Source of the DNA: an uncultured Collinsella sp.
Lineage (GTDB): Bacteria; Actinomycetota; Coriobacteriia; Coriobacteriales; Coriobacteriaceae
Assembly (NCBI GenBank): GCA_900546455.1
Contig: URCS01000053.1
Span: 1-12,656, forward strand
Direction of reading: 5' to 3'
DNA length: 12,656 nucleotides
Below, one piece after another: positions 1 through 5,643 of the stretch; the stretch's first letter is position 1; every line of letters begins with the position of its first letter. Below the pieces are notes generated by a model. The model worked only from the letters and a program-made list of their open reading frames with translations, had not been told where the DNA came from and made no database searches. The translations under genes were made by a program, and so were the position numbers.

Positions 1-163
1 GCTCCCCCGCGAGTCCGCCCCAGCCGCGCTCGAGAACTGGGCGCGCCGCCGCGGCACCCTCGCCGCCGATGCCAACGAGCAGCATCTGGGTCTGGACGAC
101 ACCGACCTCATGCTCCGCACCGTCCAAGCCGAGTTCAACCTCAAGAACCTATTCGCGAAATAA
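1..163 (+). CDS. 3' end of an unrecognised protein-coding gene
   Basis: An open frame enters from the left edge (codons beginning at base 2) and stops with TAA at 161-163, leaving 53 C-terminal residues that end in FNLKNLFAK. Almost every codon ends in G or C, matching the well-expressed genes later in the window and arguing that this frame, not the competing frames, is real. The tail is charged and helical-looking (LDDTDLMLRTVQAEFNLKN), so a soluble cytoplasmic protein is likely. I do not recognise the family from this fragment and assign no function. A terminator hairpin follows about 65 bases after the stop, so this is probably the last gene of its transcript. Confidence 0.72.
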   Translation, partial: LPRESAPAALENWARRRGTLAADANEQHLGLDDTDLMLRTVQAEFNLKNLFAK

Positions 164-228
164 CCGATCCATCTGCGGGAGCGCCTGCCAGGCACAGTGC
201 AATCCGTCTGGACGCACCGGCACGCAGT

Positions 229-265
229 AAACTAGGGCGCAGTCTTATGGCTGCACCCTAGTTTT
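229..265 (+). terminator. Rho-independent terminator after the leftmost gene
   Basis: Two 14-base arms (229-242, AAACTAGGGCGCAG; 251-264, CTGCACCCTAGTTT) pair with a single C/A mismatch around an 8-base loop. The right arm runs into TTTT at 262-265. The A-rich left flank and T-rich right flank mean it could work in both directions. It lies downstream of the gene stopping at 163 and separates it from the repeat-flanked island. Confidence 0.72.
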
Positions 266-312
266 CATCAAAACGAGCAAATACGCGTGCTTCACATAGT
301 CGGCAGGTTGGC

Positions 313-343
313 CCACCTACTTTTTTCGAGTTGTTCGGCCAGC
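313..343 (+). repeat. Copy 1 of a ~30-bp degenerate repeat (plus orientation)
   Basis: This 31-base stretch (CCACCTAC, a T run, then CGAGTTGTTCGGCCAGC) matches 1948-1978 at 27 of 31 positions and the reverse complement of 2137-2168 at 26 of 32. Read from 313 it encodes PPTFFELFGQ and stops at 352-354, but the frame has no credible start codon. It forms an inverted pair with 475-503 about 130 bases away. Bases 344-474 between the two copies hold no gene or promoter I can support. Confidence 0.7.
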
Positions 344-474
344 TAAACCACTAGTCGAGGCCCCTTGAACCGCAATCGAGCGCTATAGTCGCCCCAATTT
401 CGCAACCAAGCCCCATAAATCTACCTGAATCAATTCGAATAGGACGTTGCGATCGCACCATTCGTATGGGATAA

Positions 475-503
475 GGCCGAATAACTCAAATTATGTTGGT
501 GAG
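475..503 (-). repeat. Copy 2 of the ~30-bp degenerate repeat (minus orientation)
   Basis: The plus strand reads GGCCGAATAACTC then AAATTATGTTGGTGAG. It agrees with the copy at 2140-2168 at 24 of 29 positions, same strand. Translated on the minus strand it gives SPT, a stop, then FELFG, so this copy is broken as coding sequence or was never coding. With 313-343 it makes a left-hand (+,-) pair 191 bases long, mirrored by the right-hand pair at 1948-2168. Confidence 0.68.
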
Positions 504-719
504 GCATCTGAGCGGTCGGCAAAAACGCTTAGAAGCTACGAATCCGCAACTAAAGTTCACCAAAATGGGGCAGCCGACAGAAACCTCCCCAGCCGAAGCT
601 GCCCCCCCCCCTCAATACGACAGCTCAAAAACCCACCGTTCGCAGAAGATAAGCCGCGCCCCAATACCGTTGCCCGAAGTTTCGGGCGTATATGGCGTCC
701 GCTATGCCATCATGCGCGT
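504..719. other. Leader of the nuclease-like gene, with a 10-C homopolymer and a perfect dyad
   Basis: No gene is supported here, although the reading frame of the downstream gene stays open back to a TTG at 447. Three things stand out. A run of ten C lies at 602-611. GGGGCAGC at 567-574 can pair with GCTGCCCC at 598-605, so the C run forms part of a hairpin. A perfect dyad GCCCGAA-GT-TTCGGGC at 672-687 sits 33 bases before the chosen ATG and could be an operator. I see no convincing -35/-10 pair and no Shine-Dalgarno sequence before the ATG at 720. Confidence 0.45.
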
Positions 720-1928
720 ATGGGAATCGTTCTGTCACATACCACGGCACGCGCTGTATACCAAACAGTCAACTCGCTCGCAAGCTACGCGACCGATCCC
801 ATACCTATGGAAAAGATCAAGGTGTCTGCGCCGACCACGTCCGACCTGGAAGCGGCGCGAGCATGGCTCAACAGAAAGAATGTCGATTCTGAAAGCATCC
901 ATGTGCTGACGTTTTCCAATAATGCCAAAAGGCACTGCAAGGGCTGCATCTGCCACTGCACGCGCTATACGTTTGATGCAGAAAGCTACCTAGAACTCGA
1001 GCCGAACGTCTACATCGTCGATATCAAGCTGTGCGCGTTAGAAGCAGCAGCCGACTTCAACCTTTCGGAGCTCGTTGAGTATTACTTTGAAATCTGCGGC
1101 TCCTACGCGCTTGGAACGTCCGACGAAACTCAATATCGCGAGCGCCCAGCCCTAACCAGCGTTGAAGAGCTCAGAGCCTTCTTTTCAGAGGCATCGGGGT
1201 ATCGTGGATCTAATAAAGCACTTAAGGCACTTTCTTATGTACGCGAAGGCTGTCGCTCCCCACTCGAAACGGCGTTTGTCATGATGCTGACAATGCCCAA
1301 GTCAATGGGTGGCTTAGCCATACGCGCTATCAAAACGGACTATCCGATCCCAGTCCCCAAAAGATACGCCGCCCTAACGCGACGGACGGTTTTCTACCTC
1401 GACGCGCTGCTCGAAAATTCGATGACCGATATCGAATACAACGGCTTTTACCACGACGAGCCCGAACAGCAATCAATTGACGAGGAACGCCGAAACACGC
1501 TGCGAAACATGGGATATGCCGTTATCACAGTTAGTCGTCATTCATTTTTCAAGCAGTCCGCTTTTAGGCGGGTCATGGAAGCGATTCGCATTCGCGAGAA
1601 GATATGGCCCGGTCGACTCCCGGATAACTTCGCCATCCTGCAAGAAACTCTTCGTCAATTTGTCTTGCGGCGCTACTTCGAATACGGTCGCCGCGTCCTG
1701 GAGACGCTCAAAGAAGAAGAGGCCGCCAAGCGCGAAATTGCAAGCCAATATCCGCAAGCTGATGACCCGAGCATCAACGATGTGCCAGAACCCGACGACA
1801 TGCAACACGTCGGGGCCCTTGCTGAGGAAATCAATGGACCTTGGGAATGCGACATGTTCGCAAAAATCGATGAAAACCGCACGGAAGACGACACGATTAT
1901 TGATCTAATTGAGAATTCGCTCTTCTAA
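720..1928 (+). CDS. Nuclease-like protein with a DUF559-type PD-(D/E)XK core
   Basis: The protein has 402 residues from ATG 720. The start was chosen because MGIVLSHTTA resembles the N-terminus I associate with this family, while the extension back to TTG 447 runs through a repeat and a poly-C tract. Residues 60-130 contain a Cys/His-rich patch (CKGCICHC, 73-80) and a conserved-looking block with ELCG-like EICGSYAL. Residues 180-280 look like a Vsr/DUF559 nuclease fold: E183 (SPLE), D228 (YLDALL), E239 in IEYNG, then DEERRNTLRNMGYAVITV. This pattern is usual in endonuclease-domain proteins related to AbiEi-type or Vsr-like enzymes. The catalytic ExN replaces the commoner ExD/ExK, so activity is uncertain. 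The C-terminus is acidic and helical. GC and third-position bias are lower than in neighbouring genes and the gene is framed by repeats, which suggests acquisition. No partner methylase or toxin lies beside it. Family assignment is from motifs only. Confidence 0.62.
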   Translation: MGIVLSHTTARAVYQTVNSLASYATDPIPMEKIKVSAPTTSDLEAARAWLNRKNVDSESIHVLTFSNNAKRHCKGCICHCTRYTFDAESYLELEPNVYIVDIKLCALEAAADFNLSELVEYYFEICGSYALGTSDETQYRERPALTSVEELRAFFSEASGYRGSNKALKALSYVREGCRSPLETAFVMMLTMPKSMGGLAIRAIKTDYPIPVPKRYAALTRRTVFYLDALLENSMTDIEYNGFYHDEPEQQSIDEERRNTLRNMGYAVITVSRHSFFKQSAFRRVMEAIRIREKIWPGRLPDNFAILQETLRQFVLRRYFEYGRRVLETLKEEEAAKREIASQYPQADDPSINDVPEPDDMQHVGALAEEINGPWECDMFAKIDENRTEDDTIIDLIENSLF

Positions 1929-1947
1929 AGGCGATCTCTGCGGATGT

Positions 1948-1978
1948 CCACCTACATTTTTCGACTTATTCGGCCACC
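1948..1978 (+). repeat. Copy 3 of the ~30-bp degenerate repeat (plus orientation)
   Basis: It starts 20 bases after the stop of the nuclease-like gene. It differs from 313-343 at four positions, all third codon positions if read as PPTFFDLFGH: ACT/ACA, GAG/GAC, TTG/TTA, CAG/CAC. The surrounding frame from TTG 1909 to a stop at 2107-2109 could encode 66 residues but has no ribosome-binding site. With 2137-2168 it forms the right-hand inverted pair, 221 bases long. Confidence 0.7.
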
Positions 1979-2243
1979 GATGTGCCAGATTGGCTGCAGC
2001 AATGCTCAATATAACTTTAGATAAAACTGATTCTGCAGGAACTCCCGTAGAGGAAGAACTGATTCTCGCGGTATTTAACACGATAAAGTACAAATATGAA
2101 CAGTTCTAATGCTTCTCAAGGTGGCTTTCTTAGCATGCTGGCCGAACATCTCGAAATATGTTGGCGAGCATTGCGTCGATGTCTCCCAACCCGCAGAAAA
2201 TCGCAGAGGCGGCAAGCAGTCATCGAAATTATCGCAAATTGTA
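1979..2243. other. Spacer between the nuclease-like gene and the metal-efflux locus
   Basis: Apart from repeat copy 4 at 2137-2168, these AT-richer bases carry only short open frames lacking start signals and the codon bias of the region. They look like decayed sequence, possibly the remnant of whatever contributed the PTFFELFGQ-coding repeats. I see no terminator with a clear T-run after the nuclease-like gene. Confidence 0.4.
2137..2168 (-). repeat. Copy 4 of the ~30-bp degenerate repeat (minus orientation)
   Basis: Reverse-complemented, it reads through CCAACATATTTCGAGATG and TTCGGCCAGC, 26 of 32 identical to 313-343. On the minus strand it encodes SPTYFEMFGQ within an open frame that starts inside the downstream operator region, so that frame is not a credible gene. 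It lies about 75 bases before the promoter of the metal-efflux locus. Confidence 0.68.
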
Positions 2244-2304
2244 TTGACATATGAACATGCGCTCATATAATCGGAAGTAAATTATATGAGCGCATGTTCA
2301 TATG
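2244..2304 (+). promoter_or_regulatory. Consensus promoter inside a 24-bp perfect inverted repeat (metal-responsive operator)
   Basis: TTGACA at 2244-2249 and TATAAT at 2266-2271, spaced by 16 bases, form a near-ideal sigma-70-type promoter. The arm 2248-2271 is the exact reverse complement of 2281-2304, with a 9-base centre. Each arm is itself an imperfect dyad, TATGAAC-ATGC-GCTCATA, which is the layout of ArsR/SmtB-family metal operators. Two repressor dimers would therefore cover the -10 box and the transcription start. The regulator encoded 14 bases downstream is the obvious ligand, giving autoregulation. The second arm also presents TATAAT on the minus strand, but only with a weak -35 (CTTTCA). 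Confidence 0.85.
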
Positions 2305-2317
2305 AAAGGATATTGCA

Positions 2318-2683
2318 ATGAGCATCCGCGTTGATGAAACGAAACCCGACATCGAGGCCACCGAACCCGCAATTCCCACCACCTGCTCGCCCGAGGACCT
2401 TCCCGACGAGGAGCTTCTCTACGACCTCGCCGACCTGTTCAAGGTCTTCAGCGACACCACGCGTATCAAGATCCTTTACGCCCTCATGGGCCGCGAGCTC
2501 TGCGTGGCAGACATCGCCGAAGCGACCGAAACCTCGCAGTCGGCAGTATCGCACCAGCTGCGCACACTCAAGCAGTCGCACCTGGTTAAATTCCGGCGCG
2601 ACGGGCGCAATATCCTCTACTCGCTCGCCGACGACCACGTCTACACCATGCTCAACCAGGGCATGAGCCACATCTGCGAATAG
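2318..2683 (+). CDS. ArsR/SmtB-family Zn(II)-type metal-sensing repressor
   Basis: The protein has 121 residues, normal for the family. ATG 2318 follows AAAGGA by 7 bases. A winged helix-turn-helix spans about residues 35-103: DLFKVFSDTTRIKILYAL, then ELCVADIAEATETSQSAVSHQL as the helix-turn-helix, then a wing around RRDGRNILYSL. The C-terminal helix carries D105-x-H107-x10-H118-x2-E121. That is exactly the spacing of the alpha-5 Zn site known in SmtB and CzrA. The alpha-3 CxC of CadC is absent (only C62, in ELCVAD), which favours Zn over Cd/Pb sensing. The family represses efflux genes until metal binds. It lies first in the locus, directly under the palindromic operator, and the same operator recurs before the ATPase at 3066. 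C23 near the N-terminus and C120 have no assigned role. Confidence 0.93.
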   Translation: MSIRVDETKPDIEATEPAIPTTCSPEDLPDEELLYDLADLFKVFSDTTRIKILYALMGRELCVADIAEATETSQSAVSHQLRTLKQSHLVKFRRDGRNILYSLADDHVYTMLNQGMSHICE

Positions 2684-2746
2684 CAGCCAACCACGGTACC
2701 AGCGCGGCCTGCACCCAAGCCGCAAATACAGGGAAAGGAACCCACC

Positions 2747-2965
2747 ATGAAAAAGCAGTTTAAGCTCGATGAGATCGACTGCGCCAACTGTGCGCGCGAG
2801 CTTCAGGACGAGCTGGCCAAGCTCGAGGGCGTCAAATCCGTGTCCGTCAACTTTATGACCCAGAAGTTGACGCTCGAGGCCGATGACGCCGAGTTCGACG
2901 AGGTCCTCGACCGCGTTGTGGAGTTCACCGCCGACGCCGAGCCGGACTGCGAGATTATTCTCTAG
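2747..2965 (+). CDS. Stand-alone heavy-metal-associated (HMA) domain protein, metallochaperone
   Basis: The protein has 72 residues, one complete HMA (ferredoxin-like) domain and nothing else. ATG 2747 follows GGGAAAGGAA. The metal-binding loop is IDCANCA with C12 and C15. The DCANCA form is typical of the N-terminal domain of Zn/Cd/Pb ATPases, whereas Cu domains usually have GMxCxxC. The rest follows the fold: a helix with LQDELAKLEGVKSV, a strand VSVNFMTQKLTLEA, and an acidic second helix ending in DCEIIL, where C70 might add a ligand. It lies 63 bases after the repressor gene, probably in the same transcript, and just before the ATPase gene, whose product lacks this domain. It probably delivers metal to that pump, acting as the pump's detached N-terminal domain. 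Confidence 0.9.
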   Translation: MKKQFKLDEIDCANCARELQDELAKLEGVKSVSVNFMTQKLTLEADDAEFDEVLDRVVEFTADAEPDCEIIL

Positions 2966-2984
2966 CCCAGGTTTACGCCAACCT

Positions 2985-3010
2985 GCAAGGCCGCGCTTGC
3001 TGCGGCCTTT
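2985..3010 (+). terminator. Short GC hairpin between the HMA gene and the ATPase gene
   Basis: AAGGCCGC at 2987-2994 pairs with GCGGCCTT at 3002-3009 around a 7-base loop. GC at 2985-2986 can extend the stem past a bulge. Only three T follow, so termination would be partial. It could thin out read-through from the repressor-chaperone transcript before the separate operator of the ATPase gene. Confidence 0.5.
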
Positions 3011-3041
3011 GCTCGCGAAATTATATGAGCGAATGTTCATA
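2998..3041 (+). promoter_or_regulatory. Operator and probable promoter of the P-type ATPase gene
   Basis: Bases 3020-3041 match the operator arm at 2281-2302 at 21 of 22 positions; the only change is C to A at 3032. The same repressor should therefore bind here. A possible promoter is TTGCTG at 2998-3003 and TTATAT at 3021-3026 with 17 bases between, the -10 lying inside the operator. The -35 falls in the loop and stem of the preceding hairpin. This would give the pump its own metal-induced transcript. Confidence 0.72.
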
Positions 3042-3065
3042 CATTCAAATGGGAGGATACGAGTC

Positions 3066-5018
3066 ATGGCCACCGCCGACCCCAAAAAGAAAAAGAAGAA
3101 GCGCAAGAAAAAAGAATCACTCGAGCATAAGCGCAACCGCATCCTGGTAGCGCTGGGCATTTTTGCCGTGGTGTACGCCCTCGATGAGTTCGGCACCCTT
3201 ACCGCCGCATTCGGCACCCCGGGCGACATCTACGCCAGCTTTGTGCTGTTCCTCGTGCCGTTTTTGATTGCCGGCTACGACGTACTGCAAAAGGCATTCA
3301 ATAACATCCGCCGCGGCAAGGCCTTCGACGAGAGCTTCCTCATGGCCGTCGCGACCATCGGCGCGTTTGCCATGGTGCTCTTCCCCGATACCGACCCGCA
3401 CATGGCCGAAGGCGCCGCCGTCATGCTGTTCTACCAGGTCGGCGAGCTGTTTCAGGCGTACGCCGTGGGCAAGAGCCGCAAGTCGATCAGTGCCATGATG
3501 GACATCGCGCCCGACTACGCTAACGTCGAGCAGCCCGACGGCACACTCGAGCAGGTCTTCCCCGATGACATCGCCGTCGGCACCGTGATCGTGGTCAAGC
3601 CCGGCGAGCGCGTGCCTATCGACGGCGTCATCGTCGAGGGCGAAACCCAGCTCGACACCGCCGCCCTTACCGGTGAGTCGGTCCCCCGCCCGGCCAAAAC
3701 CGGAGACGATATCATCAGCGGCTGCATCAACATGACGGGGCTCATCCACGTGCGCACCACCAAGCCCTTTGGCGAGTCCACCGTCGCACGCGTCCTGGAG
3801 CTCGTGGAAAATGCCAGCGAAAAGAAGGCGCGCACTGAGAACTTTATCACGCGCTTTGCCCGCGTCTACACGCCCGCTGTCACCGGCGCGGCCGCGGTAC
3901 TCGCGCTCGGCGGTGGCTTGGTCACCGGCGCCTGGTCCGACTGGATCCTGCGCGGCCTGACCTTCCTCGTCGTCAGTTGCCCATGCGCGCTCGTGATCAG
4001 CGTGCCGCTCAGCTTTTTTGGCGGCATCGGTGGCGCATCCAAGCTGGGCGTCCTCATCAAGGGCTCTAACTACCTCGAGACGCTCGCGGATGTGGACACC
4101 GTCGTCTTTGACAAGACCGGCACGCTCACCAACGGCACGTTTTCGGTCGTGGCGGTACACCCCGAGGCAGGCTATACCGAGCAGTCGCTGCTCGAAGTCG
4201 CGGCCCTTGCCGAGTCATTCTCCGACCATCCCATCGCGCAGTCGGTACGCACCGCCTTCCAGGGCGAGCTCGATCCCAAACGCGTAAGCGACTCCACCAA
4301 TGACGCGGGCCATGGCGTGACGGCGATTATCGACGGCAAGCGCGTCATCGTCGGCAATGCCAAGATGCTTGCTGTGGCCGGTATCGAAGCGCCCAATTGC
4401 GAGATCGTCGGCACCATCCTCCACGTGCTGGTCGATGATACGTACGCCGGCCACATCGTAATTGCCGACACCATAAAGACCGATGCCGAGCAAACGATTC
4501 GCGACCTGCACGCCGCCGGCGTCAAGCGCACCGTCATGCTCACGGGCGACCGCAAGGAGGTTGCGGCGTCTGTGGCCAAGCAACTCAGTCTCGACGAGTT
4601 CCACGCGCAGCTGCTGCCGGGCGACAAGGTCGAGCGCGTCGAGGCATTGCTGGCAGCCGAATCGGGCAAGGGCAAGCTCGCCTTTGTCGGCGACGGTATC
4701 AACGACGCACCTGTGCTTACGCGCGCCGATGTGGGCATTGCCATGGGCGCTATGGGTTCCGACGCCGCGATTGAGGCCGCCGACGTGGTGCTCATGGATG
4801 ACAAGCCGTCCAACATTTCCCGCGCGATCCGCGTGGCGCGCAAGACCATGGCGATTGTTTGGCAGAACATCATCTTTGCGCTGGGGATTAAGCTGCTGAT
4901 CCTTGTGCTGGCAGCGCTCGGCATTGCCAATATGTGGCTTGCTGTCTTTGGCGACGTGGGCGTGGCGATCATCGCCATCCTGAACGCCATGCGCGCGATG
5001 GGTGTCAAGAACCTGTAG
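3066..5018 (+). CDS. Zn(II)/Cd(II)/Pb(II)-exporting P1B-type ATPase lacking an N-terminal HMA domain
   Basis: The membrane pump has 650 residues and couples ATP hydrolysis to export of soft divalent metals. ATG 3066 is set by GGGAGGA 8 bases upstream; the frame stays open further upstream, but only over the HMA gene and the operator. All family signatures are present: TGES 202-205, the CPC ion motif 305-307, phosphorylated D349 in DKTGT, HP at 388-389, TGD at 493-495, and GDGINDAP from 542. K609 (LGIKLL) and D630 (GDVGVA) match the membrane Lys and Asp known from ZntA-type pumps, favouring Zn/Cd/Pb over Cu. Membrane segments lie near residues 26-43, 56-74, 89-107, 115-133, 267-288, 294-320 and in two C-terminal spans. 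Instead of an HMA domain, residues 7-16 are all Lys or Arg. The HMA domain is encoded separately at 2747-2965, and expression is probably controlled by the repressor at 2318-2683. Confidence 0.95.
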   Translation: MATADPKKKKKKRKKKESLEHKRNRILVALGIFAVVYALDEFGTLTAAFGTPGDIYASFVLFLVPFLIAGYDVLQKAFNNIRRGKAFDESFLMAVATIGAFAMVLFPDTDPHMAEGAAVMLFYQVGELFQAYAVGKSRKSISAMMDIAPDYANVEQPDGTLEQVFPDDIAVGTVIVVKPGERVPIDGVIVEGETQLDTAALTGESVPRPAKTGDDIISGCINMTGLIHVRTTKPFGESTVARVLELVENASEKKARTENFITRFARVYTPAVTGAAAVLALGGGLVTGAWSDWILRGLTFLVVSCPCALVISVPLSFFGGIGGASKLGVLIKGSNYLETLADVDTVVFDKTGTLTNGTFSVVAVHPEAGYTEQSLLEVAALAESFSDHPIAQSVRTAFQGELDPKRVSDSTNDAGHGVTAIIDGKRVIVGNAKMLAVAGIEAPNCEIVGTILHVLVDDTYAGHIVIADTIKTDAEQTIRDLHAAGVKRTVMLTGDRKEVAASVAKQLSLDEFHAQLLPGDKVERVEALLAAESGKGKLAFVGDGINDAPVLTRADVGIAMGAMGSDAAIEAADVVLMDDKPSNISRAIRVARKTMAIVWQNIIFALGIKLLILVLAALGIANMWLAVFGDVGVAIIAILNAMRAMGVKNL

Positions 5019-5034
5019 CGCCTGTGGTCCCTCC

Positions 5035-5163
5035 GGCCGGGACCGGGCTTGGTTTTGAAAACGTCCTCGACCAATGAAACGCCCCCGTTCTGCTCCTTCG
5101 GAGCTACGAACGGGGGCGATTCTGGCCTGCGGAATGTTTTCAAAACCAAGCCCGGTCCCGGCC
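5035..5163. repeat. 129-bp nested palindromic element, probable bidirectional terminator
   Basis: Three stems are nested. The outer perfect 28-bp inverted repeat joins 5035-5062 to 5136-5163. A perfect 11-bp stem, CGCCCCCGTTC, joins 5080-5090 to 5108-5118. The tip GCTCC-TTC-GGAGC lies at 5092-5104. The element starts 16 bases after the ATPase stop and ends 78 bases before the stop of the convergent regulator gene, so either transcript would fold into a very stable hairpin there. The inner stem resembles a plain terminator. The outer arms look like terminal inverted repeats of a small mobile (MITE- or REP-like) element. No coding capacity is seen. Bases 5164-5241 hold nothing I can name. Confidence 0.8.
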
Positions 5164-5241
5164 TACGGTGACGTTGCTGGTGGTTCTTGGGCATCGCTTG
5201 CTGGCGGGGTTCCTTGTCTGAGTTGGACTTGGTTGGTGGGG

Positions 5242-5619
5242 TTACTGATCCCGGTCGCCGTCCCGCCCCAGCATCGATTTCAGCTTCTCAAAGCTCTCCT
5301 CGCTCAGGCAATGCTCCATGTGGCAGCCCTCTTGCGACGCGACCTCAGCCGAAACACCCGCATCCTCCAGCAGCCCCACGAAAAAGCAGTGGCGCTCCCA
5401 CATTTGACGGGCAACCTCAAGACCGCGTTCCGTCAGATGCACGTCGCGTTTGCCCATCTCCACGTAGCCGGTGCTCTCCAAGGCCGCCATGGCTTTAGAG
5501 ACGCTTGCTTTGGTTACGCCCAAGTATTCGGCGACGTCGATTGAGCGCACCGTGCCTTGGCGCTGCGACAGAACGTAGATCGATTCGAGATAGTCTTCTC
5601 CGGATTCACGTAGGGCCAT
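5242..5619 (-). CDS. DtxR/MntR-family metal-dependent transcriptional regulator (short form)
   Basis: The protein has 125 residues from the ATG at 5619, where AAAGG precedes MALRESGEDYLESIY; the frame extends upstream, but only over operator sequence. Residues 4-62 form the winged helix-turn-helix (VRSIDVAEYLGVTKASVSKAMAAL is the DNA-reading part). Residues 63-125 form the dimerisation and metal domain. The SH3-like third domain of DtxR is absent, so the size is close to that of B. subtilis MntR (142). Aligned with known ligands, it has D9, E12, H77, E102 and H103 as in MntR, but C99 where MntR has Glu and DtxR has Cys. The metal may thus be Mn or Fe. Members repress metal uptake genes, or activate efflux, when loaded. 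No transporter target lies within view. GTTAGCC half-sites upstream suggest autoregulation. Confidence 0.88.
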   Translation of the reverse strand: MALRESGEDYLESIYVLSQRQGTVRSIDVAEYLGVTKASVSKAMAALESTGYVEMGKRDVHLTERGLEVARQMWERHCFFVGLLEDAGVSAEVASQEGCHMEHCLSEESFEKLKSMLGRDGDRDQ

Positions 5620-5643
5620 GGGCCGCCTTTCGCGATGGCTTCT

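Noticed and set aside
447..719. N-terminal extension of the nuclease-like protein from TTG 447
   Set aside because: It runs through repeat copy 475-503 and the poly-C tract, shows no codon bias, and has no ribosome-binding site; ATG 720 begins a family-like N-terminus.
1909..2109. A 66-codon plus-strand frame containing repeat copy 3
   Set aside because: It starts at TTG inside the end of the previous gene, has no Shine-Dalgarno sequence and no recognisable domain. Kept only as context for the repeat.
2075..2266. A 63-codon minus-strand frame containing repeat copy 4
   Set aside because: It begins inside the metal operator and lacks a ribosome-binding site and codon bias.
2318..2683. CadC-type Cd/Pb sensor identity for the repressor
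   Set aside because: The alpha-3 CxC pair is missing, whereas the alpha-5 D-x-H-x10-H-x2-E Zn site is complete.
3117..4160. Long minus-strand frame opposite the P-type ATPase
   Set aside because: An antisense shadow caused by strong third-position G/C; Asp/Gly/Ala/Arg-rich with no domain, while the plus strand has every ATPase motif.
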